NCBI RefSeq assembly: GCF_003846185.1
Contig: NZ_ML123034.1
Location: 4,626,250-4,679,414, forward strand
Direction of reading: 5' to 3'
Origin: Streptomyces sp. ADI96-02
GTDB lineage: Bacteria > Actinomycetota > Actinomycetes > Streptomycetales > Streptomycetaceae
Length of the DNA: 53,165 nt
Shown here one piece after another: positions 20,793 through 29,591 of this stretch (its first letter is position 1; each line of letters begins with the position of its first letter). The position numbers were made by a program, and so were the translations under genes. The notes under the pieces were generated by a model that was not told where the DNA came from, did not search any database, and saw only the letters and a program-made list of their open reading frames with translations.

Positions 20793-21205
20793 CGACCGCC
20801 GCCGCCGAACCCTCCCCGAGGCTCCCCGTCCGCGGCGCCGACAAGCGCCCCGCCCGCGTCCGCCCGTACTCCCTCACCGGCGGCCGGACCCGCTTCGGGC
20901 ACGTGCTGCTCGTCGAGACCTTCGTCGCGGCCCTCGAAGCGCCCGAGGAGCGCCGTGAGCTGACCAACGGCAACCTCGCCTCGCGGGTGATGCCCGAGCT
21001 CCAGGCCATCGTCGAAATCTGCCGCCGGATGCGTACGGTCGCGGAGATCTCGGCCCTGTTGAAGATGCCGCTCGGTGTGGTCCGAGTGCTGCTCAGCGAC
21101 TTGGCCGACCAGGGAAAGATCCGCGTGTACGGGACCGGTCACGGCACCGGCCAGCCCGACCGCGCACTGCTCGAAAGGGTGCTCAATGGACTCCGCCGTC
21201 TCTGA
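20789..21205 (+). CDS. cvnC: conservon DUF742 protein CvnC
   Basis: 138 residues, GTG start overlapping the cvnB stop (GTGA). The DUF742 signature is clear: RPYSLTGGRTRFG, then VRVLLSDLADQGKIRVY, a winged-helix-like C-terminal part (about 80-125). CvnC proteins are the third subunit of conservon complexes; whether they bind DNA is not settled. The gene overlaps the start of cvnD by 20 bases. Confidence 0.92.
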   Translation: MTTAAAEPSPRLPVRGADKRPARVRPYSLTGGRTRFGHVLLVETFVAALEAPEERRELTNGNLASRVMPELQAIVEICRRMRTVAEISALLKMPLGVVRVLLSDLADQGKIRVYGTGHGTGQPDRALLERVLNGLRRL

Positions 21206-21836
21206 GGCGCCGCTCTTCGCCCCGCGTCAGCCGGGCCCCGCCGACCAGGCGGAGGAAACCCTCCAGCCCTGGCAGCTCGACCACACCCGGGCCCCCACCG
21301 CCACCAAGATCGTGGTGGCGGGCGGCTTCGGCGTCGGCAAGACGACGTTCGTCGGCTCGGTCTCCGAGATCACGCCGCTGAAGACCGAAGCGCTGATGAC
21401 CCAGGCCAGCGAGGAGACGGACGACCTCACCGCCACGCCCGAGAAGACCACCACCACCGTGGCGATGGACTTCGGCCGGCTGACCCTGGACGACGACCTC
21501 GTCCTCTACGTCTTCGGCACCCCCGGGCAGCAGCGGTTCTGGTTCATGTGGGACGACCTGGTGCGCGGGGCGATCGGCGCGGTGGTCCTCGCCGACACCC
21601 GCCGGCTCGCCGACTGCTTCCCGGCCCTCGACTACTTCGAGAGCTGCGGACTCCCGTACATCGTGGCCGTCAACCACTTCGAGGGGACTCCCGGTTACGA
21701 GGCCGAGGACGTCAGGGAAGCCCTGACCGTTCCCCCGCACGTACCTGTTGTGATCATGGACGCGCGTAACAGGATCACGGTCGTCGAGTCGCTGCTGGCC
21801 CTGGTCGGCCACGCCCTCGACGTCACCCCCGCATAG
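21186..21836 (+). CDS. cvnD: conservon Ras-like GTPase CvnD
   Basis: 216 residues. The ATG at 21186 has AAAGGG upstream and lies inside cvnC. G1 is GGFGVGKTT (Lys52), switch II/G3 is FGTPGQQRF, and the G4 position reads VNHFEG rather than NKxD, as is usual for this prokaryotic family; MDARNR fits G5. It is a P-loop GTPase of the MglA/CvnD type acting with CvnB as regulator on the cytosolic face of the membrane. It ends 23 bases before the flavoprotein monooxygenase gene, so that gene is likely co-transcribed. Confidence 0.92.
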   Translation: MDSAVSEAPLFAPRQPGPADQAEETLQPWQLDHTRAPTATKIVVAGGFGVGKTTFVGSVSEITPLKTEALMTQASEETDDLTATPEKTTTTVAMDFGRLTLDDDLVLYVFGTPGQQRFWFMWDDLVRGAIGAVVLADTRRLADCFPALDYFESCGLPYIVAVNHFEGTPGYEAEDVREALTVPPHVPVVIMDARNRITVVESLLALVGHALDVTPA

Positions 21837-21859
21837 ATCACTCACAACGGAGAACCGCG

Positions 21860-23095
21860 ATGCGGAAGATACTCATAGTCGGAGCCGGTCAGTCCGGTCT
21901 CCAGCTCGCCCTGGGCCTCCAGTCCAGAGGCTACGAAGTCACCCTGATGTCCAACCGCACGGCCGACGAGATCCGCACCGGCCGGGTCATGTCCACGCAG
22001 TGCATGTTCCACACCGCGCTCCAGCACGAGCGGGACTACCAGCTGAACTTCTGGGAGTCGCAGGCCCCCAGAATCGAGGGCCTCGGAGTCTCCGTCGCCG
22101 CCCCCGACTCCTCGCGCGCCGTCGACTGGGTGGGCCGGCTGGACGGGTTCGCCCAGTCCGTCGACCAGCGCGTGAAGATGGCCGGCTGGATGGAGACGTT
22201 CGCCCAGCGCGGCGGCCAGCTCGTCATCCACGGCGCGGCCGTCTCCGACCTGGACTACTTCTCCCGCACCTACGACCTGGTGCTGGTCTCGGCCGGCAAG
22301 GGCGAACTGGTCTCCATGTTCGGCCGGGACGCGTCCCGTTCCCCGTACGACGCCCCGCAGCGGGCGCTGGCCGTCGCCTACGTGCACGGCATGGGCCCGC
22401 GGCCCGAGCACCCGGAGTTCGACGCGGTCCGCTGCAACCTGGTGCCCGGCGTCGGCGAACTCTTCGTCATGCCGACCCTGACCATCTCGGGGCGGGCCGA
22501 CATCCTGTTCTGGGAGGGCGTCCCGGGCGGCCCGCTGGACGCGTTCCAGGGCATCAAGGACCCCTCCGAGCACCTGGCCAAGACGCTGGAGCTGATGGAG
22601 CGGTTCACGCCGTGGGAGTACGCGCGCGCCACCAAGGTCGAACTGACCGACGCCAACGGCACACTGGCGGGCCGTTACGCGCCCACCGTCCGCAACCCGA
22701 TCGGCCGGCTGCCGGGCGGCGGCCTGGTCCTCGGCGTGGCGGACGTCGTCGTGGCCAACGACCCGATCACCGGCCAGGGCTCCAACTCGGCCTCCAAGTG
22801 CGCCGACGCGTACCTGGAATCGATCATCGAGCACGGCGAGAGGGAGTTCGACGCGGCGTGGATGCAGTCCACGTTCGACCGTTACTGGGAGACGGCGCAG
22901 CACGTCACGAAGTGGACCAACGCCATGCTGGGCGCCCCGCCGGAGCACGTGCTGAACCTGATCGGCGCCGCCGGCCTGCTCCAGCCGGTCGCGGACCGCT
23001 TCGCCAACGGGTTCAACAACCCGGCGGACTTCGAGAACTTCTTCTACGAGCCGGAGAAGACGAACGCTTACCTGGCCTCGGTCTCCGGAGCCTGA
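21860..23095 (+). CDS. styrene/indole monooxygenase-family FAD-dependent oxygenase
   Basis: 411 residues, about the length of StyA. The N-terminal dinucleotide motif ILIVGAGQSGLQLA and the FAD-binding NDPITGQGSNSASKCADAY near residues 300-320 define a group E flavoprotein monooxygenase. Conserved StyA-like segments include RIEGLGVSV and MERFTPWEY. Such enzymes epoxidise styrene or indole using FADH2 from a partner reductase (StyB); no reductase gene lies nearby. The ATG follows an ACGGAGAA ribosome-binding site, 23 bases after cvnD, which makes it the fifth gene of the conservon transcript. The substrate is unknown. Confidence 0.85.
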   Translation: MRKILIVGAGQSGLQLALGLQSRGYEVTLMSNRTADEIRTGRVMSTQCMFHTALQHERDYQLNFWESQAPRIEGLGVSVAAPDSSRAVDWVGRLDGFAQSVDQRVKMAGWMETFAQRGGQLVIHGAAVSDLDYFSRTYDLVLVSAGKGELVSMFGRDASRSPYDAPQRALAVAYVHGMGPRPEHPEFDAVRCNLVPGVGELFVMPTLTISGRADILFWEGVPGGPLDAFQGIKDPSEHLAKTLELMERFTPWEYARATKVELTDANGTLAGRYAPTVRNPIGRLPGGGLVLGVADVVVANDPITGQGSNSASKCADAYLESIIEHGEREFDAAWMQSTFDRYWETAQHVTKWTNAMLGAPPEHVLNLIGAAGLLQPVADRFANGFNNPADFENFFYEPEKTNAYLASVSGA

Positions 23096-23101
23096 GGCGC
23101 G

Positions 23102-23141
23102 GCGGGCGGTCGTACCGGGCTGTGCCGGGCCGGCCGCCCGC
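23102..23141. terminator. bidirectional terminator between convergent genes
   Basis: GCGGGCGG (23102-23109) pairs with CCGCCCGC (23134-23141) between the monooxygenase and NlpC/P60 genes, with further G/C pairing inside the loop. Confidence 0.55.
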
Positions 23142-23165
23142 GACGTCCTCGGGTGCCGTGGAGCG

Positions 23166-24503
23166 TCACGGGGCCGGAGCGGGTGTCTCCCCGGGGGCCG
23201 TGGCGGGGCTGTATCCGGTGTCCGAGCCGTCCGTCGCGCCGTCGGGCAGTTCCGGCGGTGTGTACGAGGTCAGCGGTGCGCCCTCCGGATCGGGCCGGAC
23301 CGCCCCCAGCAGCGGGTTGGCCGCCAGCGGGGAGACCTTCACGGTCGCGCCGGGCCGGGGCGCCTGCACCACCCTGCCGTCGCCGATGTACAGCGCCACG
23401 TGGGTGGCCTTCGGGAAGTAGACCACCAGGTCGCCGGGGCGCAGCGAGGCGATCTCCACCTTCGGCAGTCGCCGCCACTGCTCCTGCGAGGTCCGAGGGA
23501 TCGTCCGTCCGGCCGCCGACCACGCCTGCGACGTGAGCCCGGAGCAGTCGAACGTGTCCGGGCCCTCGGCTCCCCAGACGTACGGCTTGCCGATCTGCCG
23601 GACCGCGTACGTCACGGCGTCCGCGCCCCGCCGTGACGGCGGCCGGGTCGAACTGAGCGCTCCGGACGCCACCAGCTCCCGCTGCGCCCGGTCCACGCCC
23701 CGCCGCTCCAGCCCGGCCACCTCGGCCAGTTGCTCGGCCGAGAGCGTGGCCAGCAGCCCTTCGACGTTCCTGAGCTTGGCGCGGACCGCGTCGCGCTGCT
23801 TCTTCTGCCGCGCGGCCAGCCTCCGCTGCCGCTCCAGCGCCTTGCGCGAGGCGGCGGAGAGGGTGTCGGCGCGGCGGGCGTCGCCGGCCAGCCGGTCCAC
23901 CGTCGCGGCGCGGGACGCGGCGAGCCGTTCGACGACGTGGCTCTGGTCCAGGGCGCGCAGCGGGTCGCGGGCGAGGAGGAGGCGCAGGTACGCGGAGAAC
24001 TCGGTGCGACCCCGGTACTGCTCCCGGGCCAGTCGGCCGGCCTCGCCGCGGCTGAGGTCCAGCGCCCTGCGGGCCTCGGTCAGGCCGTTGCCGAGCCTCT
24101 TCGCGCGGGCCGTCTGCTTCTTCAGCTCCTCCGCCGTGGCGTTGTACGTCTCGCTCGCCTCCTCGGCCTCCCGGTAGACCGTCTGGAGCCTGCGCAGGAG
24201 GGTGGCGACGCCCTGGGGGCCCTCGGGGGCCCCGGGAGCCGCGAGGGCGGTCGAGGCGTCGATCTCCTCCGTTCCCGCCGGGTCGCTGCCGGTGTCCTGT
24301 GCCGCCGCCGGGCCGGTCTCCCCGGTTCCTGCCGGGGCTCGGGGGCCTTCGTCGGCGGGCAGGACCGGATCGCCGGCCGTCGCGGAGCCGCCGGGCGGTA
24401 CGGGGCCCGGTTCGGCGGGGGCGGGGGCGGCCGTCGCCGGGGAGACCGAGAGAACCGCGGCCAGCGCGGTCGTGCAGACCGCGCGCAGGAGCCTGCCTGA
24501 CAC
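23166..24503 (-). CDS. secreted NlpC/P60 peptidoglycan endopeptidase with coiled-coil N-terminus
   Basis: 445 residues from the GTG at 24503, preceded by GGAGGTGAT. A signal peptide (about 1-26, cleavage near ATA-AP) is followed by a Pro/Gly/Ala-rich stretch. A long helical region (about 95-260) has the heptads expected of a coiled coil. The C-terminal NlpC/P60 domain has Cys320 in FDCSGL and His368 in ATHVALYIGDG. This is the RipA/D-type layout of actinobacterial D,L-endopeptidases, in which the coiled coil restrains the catalytic domain and localises it. It acts in the cell wall during growth or division. The tail after the domain is disordered and Pro-rich. Confidence 0.92.
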   Translation of the reverse strand: MSGRLLRAVCTTALAAVLSVSPATAAPAPAEPGPVPPGGSATAGDPVLPADEGPRAPAGTGETGPAAAQDTGSDPAGTEEIDASTALAAPGAPEGPQGVATLLRRLQTVYREAEEASETYNATAEELKKQTARAKRLGNGLTEARRALDLSRGEAGRLAREQYRGRTEFSAYLRLLLARDPLRALDQSHVVERLAASRAATVDRLAGDARRADTLSAASRKALERQRRLAARQKKQRDAVRAKLRNVEGLLATLSAEQLAEVAGLERRGVDRAQRELVASGALSSTRPPSRRGADAVTYAVRQIGKPYVWGAEGPDTFDCSGLTSQAWSAAGRTIPRTSQEQWRRLPKVEIASLRPGDLVVYFPKATHVALYIGDGRVVQAPRPGATVKVSPLAANPLLGAVRPDPEGAPLTSYTPPELPDGATDGSDTGYSPATAPGETPAPAP

Positions 24504-24712
24504 GACATCACCTCCGTGACCGGGAGGGAACCCGGGGAACAGATCCGAATGTAAATATGCGAATCTGATTAATCCGGTCACGTGGTCTCGCGCGATGCAA
24601 GGACCGTAGCGCGCGCCGTGCGCGCTGTCGCCCGGACGGCGCGCGACCGATCCCCTCTCCGGGCGTCCCCTCCGGGCGGGCCCTCCGGCCGGCCCTGCGG
24701 GCCGCCGGGTCC
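24504..24712. other. promoter region of the NlpC/P60 gene with an AT-rich block
   Basis: 209 bases without a gene. The stretch around 24545-24575 is much more AT-rich than the rest of the window (contains GATTAATC and ATTTACATTC read on the minus strand) and probably holds the promoter. I looked for the c-di-AMP riboswitch core found before some actinobacterial wall hydrolases and did not see it. Confidence 0.4.
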
Positions 24713-27451
24713 TCAGGCCGCCGGGAAGGCGTAGAAGGAGCGGTCCCGCTGGACGACGACCGTCGTGCCGACCGTCAGCACGCGGTACGGAGCGCTCACC
24801 GTGGCCCCGGCCGGCTCGGCCGCCCCGATGTCCTGGAACTTCCACAGCCGCCGCCCGTCGGCTGCGGCGAAGGCGGTGACCTGTGTGGCGTCGGCGGCGA
24901 ACAGCGTCTTCCCGCCCGCGCTCAGGGTGATGGAGGGGGCGTTGCCGGGGCCCGGAACCTCCGTGGAGCGCCGCCAGATGACCCGCCCGCTCTTCCGTTC
25001 CACCGCGCCGACCCGCTGGCCGCTCTCGGTCGTGTGGATCAGGGGGCCGGCCACCACCGGGCGTCCGAAGACCGAGCCCTCGGAGCCTTCGACCCGCCAC
25101 AGCGGCTTGGCCGTGTCCGCCTCGAACGCCTGGAGATCCGCGCCCACGGCCCCGTACAGCCGGCCGTCCTCGTCGCCCGTGATCCCGGCGGCGGGGGAGA
25201 CCCTGCCGTACCGCTCGGTCCACAGCGGCTTGCCGGTCTTCTGGTCGAACGAGCGGATGGAGCCCTTCCCCTTGGCCGCCCGGACGTCCGCCGCCGTGAG
25301 GGTCGCCGCCTCCTGCCGTACGAGGAGGTCGCCGGAGCGCTCCGCGACCAGGCTGTAGGCCGGCGTGCCGGGAGCCCGGCCCGCGGGCACCCGCGTACGC
25401 CACAGCTCCCGGCGGCGGACGATGTCGTAGGCGAAGAAGTACGCCCGCACGACCTCTTGGTCCTTGCCGCGCTTCTTGCCCTTCTCGGGCTTCGGGGCCT
25501 TCACGGTCACCGTGTGCGAGCCGGTGAACCAGACGACGGGCCCGGACTGCCCCGCCACCCGCCCGACCCGCAGGCCCGGCAGATCGGCGAACCCGTCCGC
25601 GTACCGCACCCGGCGCGTGACCGTCCCGTCCTTCGGCGACAGCCACAGGAACTCCGTCGGGCTCGCCACGAAGCACAGCGCGCCGCCCGCCGCCAGGGCT
25701 GCCTGGCCACCGGCGGCGTCGGCGCGCTGCCACACCCGCTCGCCGGTCCGCAGGTCGATCGCGCTCGCCCGGCTCTCGCTCGTCACGATCAGCAGCCTGT
25801 CCTGCCACAGCGCGGTGGTGAGCGGGGGAGCCTCGGACGCCGGGTGCCGGTGGATCCAGCGCGGCTCGGGGGCCTGGCCGGGCAAGGTGCGGCGCGGCTT
25901 CGGGGCGGGGCGTTCGGCGGTGGCCGCCGCCGTGTCGCCCGAACCGAGCGCGGCGACCGCGCCGCCGCCGACGATCAGCCCGCCGACCGCCGCCGCGCCG
26001 GTGATCAGCAGGGCCCGGCGACCGGCCGCCGGATCGGGGACCGGCGCGGGGGCGGGCGGCAGCGGCAGCGACACCATCGGCCCGGCTGCCGGTCCTCCCG
26101 GTCCTCCTGGCCCGCCCGCGCCGCCCGCGCTCGGGCCGGTCGCGGCCGGCAGGGCTGCCGCCGGATAGGGGGCCGGGCCGCCGTGGCCCTGGTGCGGCAC
26201 CGCGGCGGTGTTCGCCGCCACGGCGCTGCCCGCCGGGGCCGCGAGGGGGACAGGCGGCGCGGAGCGGGCCGGGACCAGTGCGGCGGACTCCCCGCCGGGG
26301 GCGGCGGCGGGCTCGCGCGGCGGGGTGAACTGTCCCGGGACCAGCACGGCGGGCCCGCCGTCCGGGGACGGGGCGGGCTCGTGCGGCAGGGCGAGCTGCG
26401 TCGTCGCGCGGTCGGTCCGGGGCGGCTGGAGGCCCGTGGCGAGGAAGCGGGTGGCGTCCCCGCCTTCGCCGGGGGCGCTCGCGCCCGGCGAACCGCCGCC
26501 GTCCACCGCCTCCCGAGGCGTCTCCCGAGGCGTCTCCAGGGCCAGGACCCGCGCCTCCTGGTCCGCCACCGCGGCGGCCAGCCGGTCGGGCAGCCACCCG
26601 CCCCGGGCCAGGCCCGCCGCACCCTCCAGGGCGAGTTCGGCGGCGACCGTGCCGGCGGTCGGCCGCGCGGCCGGGTCCTTGGCCAGGCAGCCGGCGATCA
26701 ACGCCCGCAACGCGTCCGGTACGGCGTCCAGTCCGGGCTCGTCCCGGGCGATCCGGCGGGCGGCCTCCTCGGCCGGGCCGCCCGTGAACGGCGTCGTCCC
26801 GGTCGCCGCGTACGCCAGCAGCAGCCCCAGCACGAAGAGATCGGACGGCGTGCCGACCTCCCTGCCCTCGATCTGCTCCGGCGTCAGATAGCCGAGGCGC
26901 ACCGAGAGCTGTCCGCCCGGCTTCGCCTCCGCCGCCGCTGCCGCCCCCAGCGGCCCGAACGCGGTGAGCCGGGGGCCGTCCGCGGCGAGCAGCACCGTGT
27001 CCGGGGCGAGGCCCTGGAGCACGGATCCGGCGGCGTGCACCCGGGCCAGGATCTCGGCGACGCCCGCGCCCAGTATCCGCAGCGGGCGCTCGGGCAGCGG
27101 ACCGGCGATCCGGACGGCCTCGGCCAGCGGCAGCGCGGGCACGTAGGCGGTCGCGGTCCACAACGGGCCCGGACCGTCCTCGGCCGCGCCCGCCTCCGGG
27201 CCGTCGCCGGTGTCCAGGGGCGACGCCACCCAGCCGCCCGCCAGCCGCTCGGCGATGCGGGCCTCCGCCAGGAAGCGACGCCGGAAGGCCGGTACGGCGG
27301 CGAGCGCGGGGCGCGCCGCGGTGACCACGGCGGGTTCGCCGGTGCGGGAGTCCCGCGCCGCGTACCGTACGGCGCTCGCGCTCTCGTGGAGGCGGGCCAG
27401 CGCGGTGAAGCGGCCGAAGCGGCGTGGATCGTCCTGACGCAGCGCCTCCAT
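24713..27451 (-). CDS. membrane-anchored pseudokinase fused to a PQQ-like beta-propeller
   Basis: 912 residues. The N-terminal 280 follow a Ser/Thr kinase layout (TPEQIEGREVGTPSDLFVLG, then CLAKDPAARPTAG). Every catalytic element is lost: no glycine loop (LHESASAVRY), the VAIK lysine replaced in AVVTAARP, HRDLKPxN reads LQGLAPDT (145-152), and DFG reads AFG (164-166). A Pro/Ala/Gly-rich linker leads to one membrane segment (LLITGAAAVGGLIVGGGAVA). The outer half is a beta-propeller of PQQ-type repeats with recurring G-x-V-W/LW strands. The domain pattern resembles PknD-type receptors, but it should bind partners rather than phosphorylate. AAGGGGGG precedes the ATG. Confidence 0.87.
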   Translation of the reverse strand: MEALRQDDPRRFGRFTALARLHESASAVRYAARDSRTGEPAVVTAARPALAAVPAFRRRFLAEARIAERLAGGWVASPLDTGDGPEAGAAEDGPGPLWTATAYVPALPLAEAVRIAGPLPERPLRILGAGVAEILARVHAAGSVLQGLAPDTVLLAADGPRLTAFGPLGAAAAAEAKPGGQLSVRLGYLTPEQIEGREVGTPSDLFVLGLLLAYAATGTTPFTGGPAEEAARRIARDEPGLDAVPDALRALIAGCLAKDPAARPTAGTVAAELALEGAAGLARGGWLPDRLAAAVADQEARVLALETPRETPREAVDGGGSPGASAPGEGGDATRFLATGLQPPRTDRATTQLALPHEPAPSPDGGPAVLVPGQFTPPREPAAAPGGESAALVPARSAPPVPLAAPAGSAVAANTAAVPHQGHGGPAPYPAAALPAATGPSAGGAGGPGGPGGPAAGPMVSLPLPPAPAPVPDPAAGRRALLITGAAAVGGLIVGGGAVAALGSGDTAAATAERPAPKPRRTLPGQAPEPRWIHRHPASEAPPLTTALWQDRLLIVTSESRASAIDLRTGERVWQRADAAGGQAALAAGGALCFVASPTEFLWLSPKDGTVTRRVRYADGFADLPGLRVGRVAGQSGPVVWFTGSHTVTVKAPKPEKGKKRGKDQEVVRAYFFAYDIVRRRELWRTRVPAGRAPGTPAYSLVAERSGDLLVRQEAATLTAADVRAAKGKGSIRSFDQKTGKPLWTERYGRVSPAAGITGDEDGRLYGAVGADLQAFEADTAKPLWRVEGSEGSVFGRPVVAGPLIHTTESGQRVGAVERKSGRVIWRRSTEVPGPGNAPSITLSAGGKTLFAADATQVTAFAAADGRRLWKFQDIGAAEPAGATVSAPYRVLTVGTTVVVQRDRSFYAFPAA

Positions 27452-27538
27452 GGCGCACCCCCCTTGTGACCGTCCTCGGCACCTGAGCGTCGATCTTAGG
27501 GGGTGCCACGCCGGCCGGGCCCCGGTCCTCCGCTCCGC

Positions 27539-27814
27539 TCAGCCGCCGCTCGCGGGCTTGCTCCAGGGCCACTTGAGGGTGCGGCGGGGCCTGCCGCCGG
27601 GCACGTAGGCGTACACCCAGCCCCGTTGCAGGCCGAGCCGCTTCGTATAGCCGGCCGGGACCCGCTCGTAGGTGTGCACGGTGGCGGGCGCGCCGTCGGG
27701 GGAGGGGACGGGGACCTCGTACCACTTCGGCGGATGGCCGGTGAGCCCGAGCAGTACGGGCAGCACGCGGCCGTCCAGGGGGCCGCCCCGGAAGGGGGTG
27801 TTCTCGCTCTTCAC
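27539..27814 (-). CDS. small conserved hypothetical protein coupled to tetR
   Basis: 91 residues. The GTG at 27814 lies four bases after the TetR stop, with no separate ribosome-binding site, so translation is probably coupled. The sequence opens MKSENTPFRGGPLDGRVLP and has a compact beta-type core (KWYEVPVP, TVHTYERV, WVYAYVPGG) and a basic, Trp-containing C-terminus. There is no signal, membrane segment or cysteine. I do not recognise a function. Confidence 0.65.
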   Translation of the reverse strand: MKSENTPFRGGPLDGRVLPVLLGLTGHPPKWYEVPVPSPDGAPATVHTYERVPAGYTKRLGLQRGWVYAYVPGGRPRRTLKWPWSKPASGG

Positions 27815-27818
27815 CCGG

Positions 27819-28595
27819 TCAGTCTGCCGCAGCGGGTCCAGGGAGCAGGTGCGCCGCCTCCGCGACGACCGGGATCACCCGCTCCGCCAGCCGTCCCGCC
27901 GGTCCGTCGGCGGACTCCAGGGCGAGCAGGTCCGCCATCACCGACGCCGTCTCCGGGTCGGTCGCGGCGGTGGCGGCGAGGAGCGCGACGAGGTGGTCGA
28001 CCAGCCAGCCGCGCAGTTCGTCGGCCGGGGGCTGCTTCCGCTCGTCCAGCCAGATCAGCGAGGCCGCCTCGACCGCCGCGATCCAACTGCGCACCATCAT
28101 CCGCAGCCGGGGGCCGGCGGGCCGCTCGCCGGGCGGGCCGATCCGGCCGAGGTGGCGCAGGATCTCCTCGGCCGCCGCCCGCCGGACGCCGTCCACGATC
28201 GTCGTCGTACGGGACGTCTCCACGACGCTGCCGCCGCGCAGCAGGGCGCTGAACCCGGTGTCGTGCTCGTCGACGAAGCGGAGGTAGCGGTCCAGGACCC
28301 GGCCGACCCGCTCGGTCGGCGGGCCCTGCGGCGGTTCGGTGAAGCACAGCTTCAGCTCGTCGGCCGCCGAACCGAGCGCCGCCTCGTACAACTGCTGCCG
28401 TCCGCCCGGGAAGTAGCGGTAGACGAGCGGCCGGGACACCCCGGCCGCCACCGCCACCTCGTCGAGCGAGACCTCGTCGGGGGCCCGGTGGGCGAAGAGG
28501 CCGAGCGCCGCGACGAGGAGTTGGGCGCGGCGCTCCTCGACACTGAGCCTGCGGTACGCGCGGTGCGGCGGCGGGGCTGCGGCGGTGGAGGTCAT
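27819..28595 (-). CDS. TetR-family transcriptional regulator
   Basis: 258 residues. The N-terminal DNA-binding domain (about 18-70) has RRAQLLVAALGLFAHRAPDEV and the recognition helix VAVAAGVSRPLVYRYFPG, typical of TetR. The C-terminal ligand domain is longer than average and helical. A -10-like TAAGCT sits seven bases upstream of the ATG, which points to a leaderless start. It is followed directly by the 91-residue gene, and the AurF-like diiron gene ends 52 bases upstream on the same strand. Likely targets are its own operon or the diiron genes. Confidence 0.9.
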   Translation of the reverse strand: MTSTAAAPPPHRAYRRLSVEERRAQLLVAALGLFAHRAPDEVSLDEVAVAAGVSRPLVYRYFPGGRQQLYEAALGSAADELKLCFTEPPQGPPTERVGRVLDRYLRFVDEHDTGFSALLRGGSVVETSRTTTIVDGVRRAAAEEILRHLGRIGPPGERPAGPRLRMMVRSWIAAVEAASLIWLDERKQPPADELRGWLVDHLVALLAATAATDPETASVMADLLALESADGPAGRLAERVIPVVAEAAHLLPGPAAAD

Positions 28596-28602
28596 GGCAC
28601 CG

Positions 28603-28608
28603 AGCTTA
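28603..28608 (-). promoter_or_regulatory. -10 element TAAGCT for leaderless tetR
   Basis: On the minus strand TAAGCT is followed by seven bases and the tetR ATG. Immediately upstream, GACGCCCCC occurs twice in direct orientation (28609-28617 and 28624-28632), possibly part of an autoregulatory site. Confidence 0.45.
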
Positions 28609-28646
28609 GGGGGCGTCCCGTCAGGGGGCGTCGCACGAGCGCCGCC

Positions 28647-29591
28647 TCAGGCCAGCAGTCCGGAGCTCCGCCACAGCCTGCGGCCCACCCCGTTCAGCAT
28701 GCCGATGTCGTCGAAGAAGTCGGTCAGCCGTTTCGCCCCGGACTGCATGACCTCGGTGCGGTGGCCGCTCGCCCGCACCTGTGCGACGGCCTCGCGGCGG
28801 TCGAGGCCCACGTTCTCGTACACCAGCGGGTTGACGAAGCAGGTGGCGAAGACCCGGGCCGACTCGCCGCAGCTGACGCGGGTCAGCTCGCGCTCCCAGC
28901 GGGGGGCCGTCACCATCTGGCGGCGCAGCTCCTCGCGGGCGTACCGGACGTGCCGCGCCTCCTCGACGACGTGGATCCGGGTCACGCCCCGCACCAGGGT
29001 CTGGACCCGCTCGTCCGGGAAGGTCAGCCGCTGCATCCAGTCGAGGATCTCCTCGCCGAGCAGCGTCGCGGCGAACGAACCGGGCGTGGTGGAAACGGAC
29101 TTCAGCACCCGGGCCAGGTTGTGGTAGACGCGCGGCACCGGGTAGGTGGGTGCGCCGCCCCACTCGATCATGCGGCCGAACATCATCGAGTGCCGGCACT
29201 CGTCGGCTATCTCGGTGAGGGCGTAGCGCACGTGGTTGCTGGTCACCGGTTTGTCGTAGACGTGCCGGACCAGCAACTGCATCAGGATGATCTCGAACCA
29301 GATGCCGAGGGAGGCGAGTGCGGCCCCCTCGTGCCGCGACAGGTCGAGCCGCTGCTCCTCGGACATGCGGTGCCACATCGGGGTGTCGTAGAGCGAGACC
29401 AGCTCCGGCGGCCAGAACCACCTGCCCTCCTCGACCGCCGCGTCCCAGTCGAGTTCGGTGTCGGGGTCGAAGGAGTGCTTGGCCGACGATTCGAGCAGCC
29501 GGGCGGCGGTCTGCTCGCGGTCGCGGAGCGGCCCGAGTGCGTCGCGGAGCAGGGTCGCGTCGCGATCGGTCACGGTCGTCACGGTCGTCAT
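28647..29591 (-). CDS. AurF-like diiron N-oxygenase family protein
   Basis: 314 residues from the ATG at 29591, with GAGGTG eight bases upstream; the frame is open further upstream but runs through DNA repeats. The ligand pattern matches AurF: Glu100, Glu131 with His134 (DECRH), Glu181 (EEILDW), and the His207-x3-Glu211-x2-His214 set (HVVEEARH), which supplies the extra histidine of AurF-type carboxylate-bridged diiron sites. AurF converts arylamines to nitro compounds; other relatives have unknown substrates. No biosynthetic gene cluster surrounds it. It is divergent from a second, different diiron protein. Confidence 0.85.
   Translation of the reverse strand: MTTVTTVTDRDATLLRDALGPLRDREQTAARLLESSAKHSFDPDTELDWDAAVEEGRWFWPPELVSLYDTPMWHRMSEEQRLDLSRHEGAALASLGIWFEIILMQLLVRHVYDKPVTSNHVRYALTEIADECRHSMMFGRMIEWGGAPTYPVPRVYHNLARVLKSVSTTPGSFAATLLGEEILDWMQRLTFPDERVQTLVRGVTRIHVVEEARHVRYAREELRRQMVTAPRWERELTRVSCGESARVFATCFVNPLVYENVGLDRREAVAQVRASGHRTEVMQSGAKRLTDFFDDIGMLNGVGRRLWRSSGLLA

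Noticed and set aside
24504..24712. c-di-AMP (ydaO) riboswitch before the NlpC/P60 gene
   Set aside because: Such riboswitches precede some actinobacterial wall hydrolases, but I could not find the conserved core segments in this 209-base region.
24504..27725. A continuous minus-strand frame joining the NlpC/P60 gene to sequence across the pseudokinase gene
   Set aside because: The upstream part is an out-of-frame shadow (Arg/Gly/Pro-rich); the NlpC gene has its own GTG, ribosome-binding site and signal peptide at 24503.
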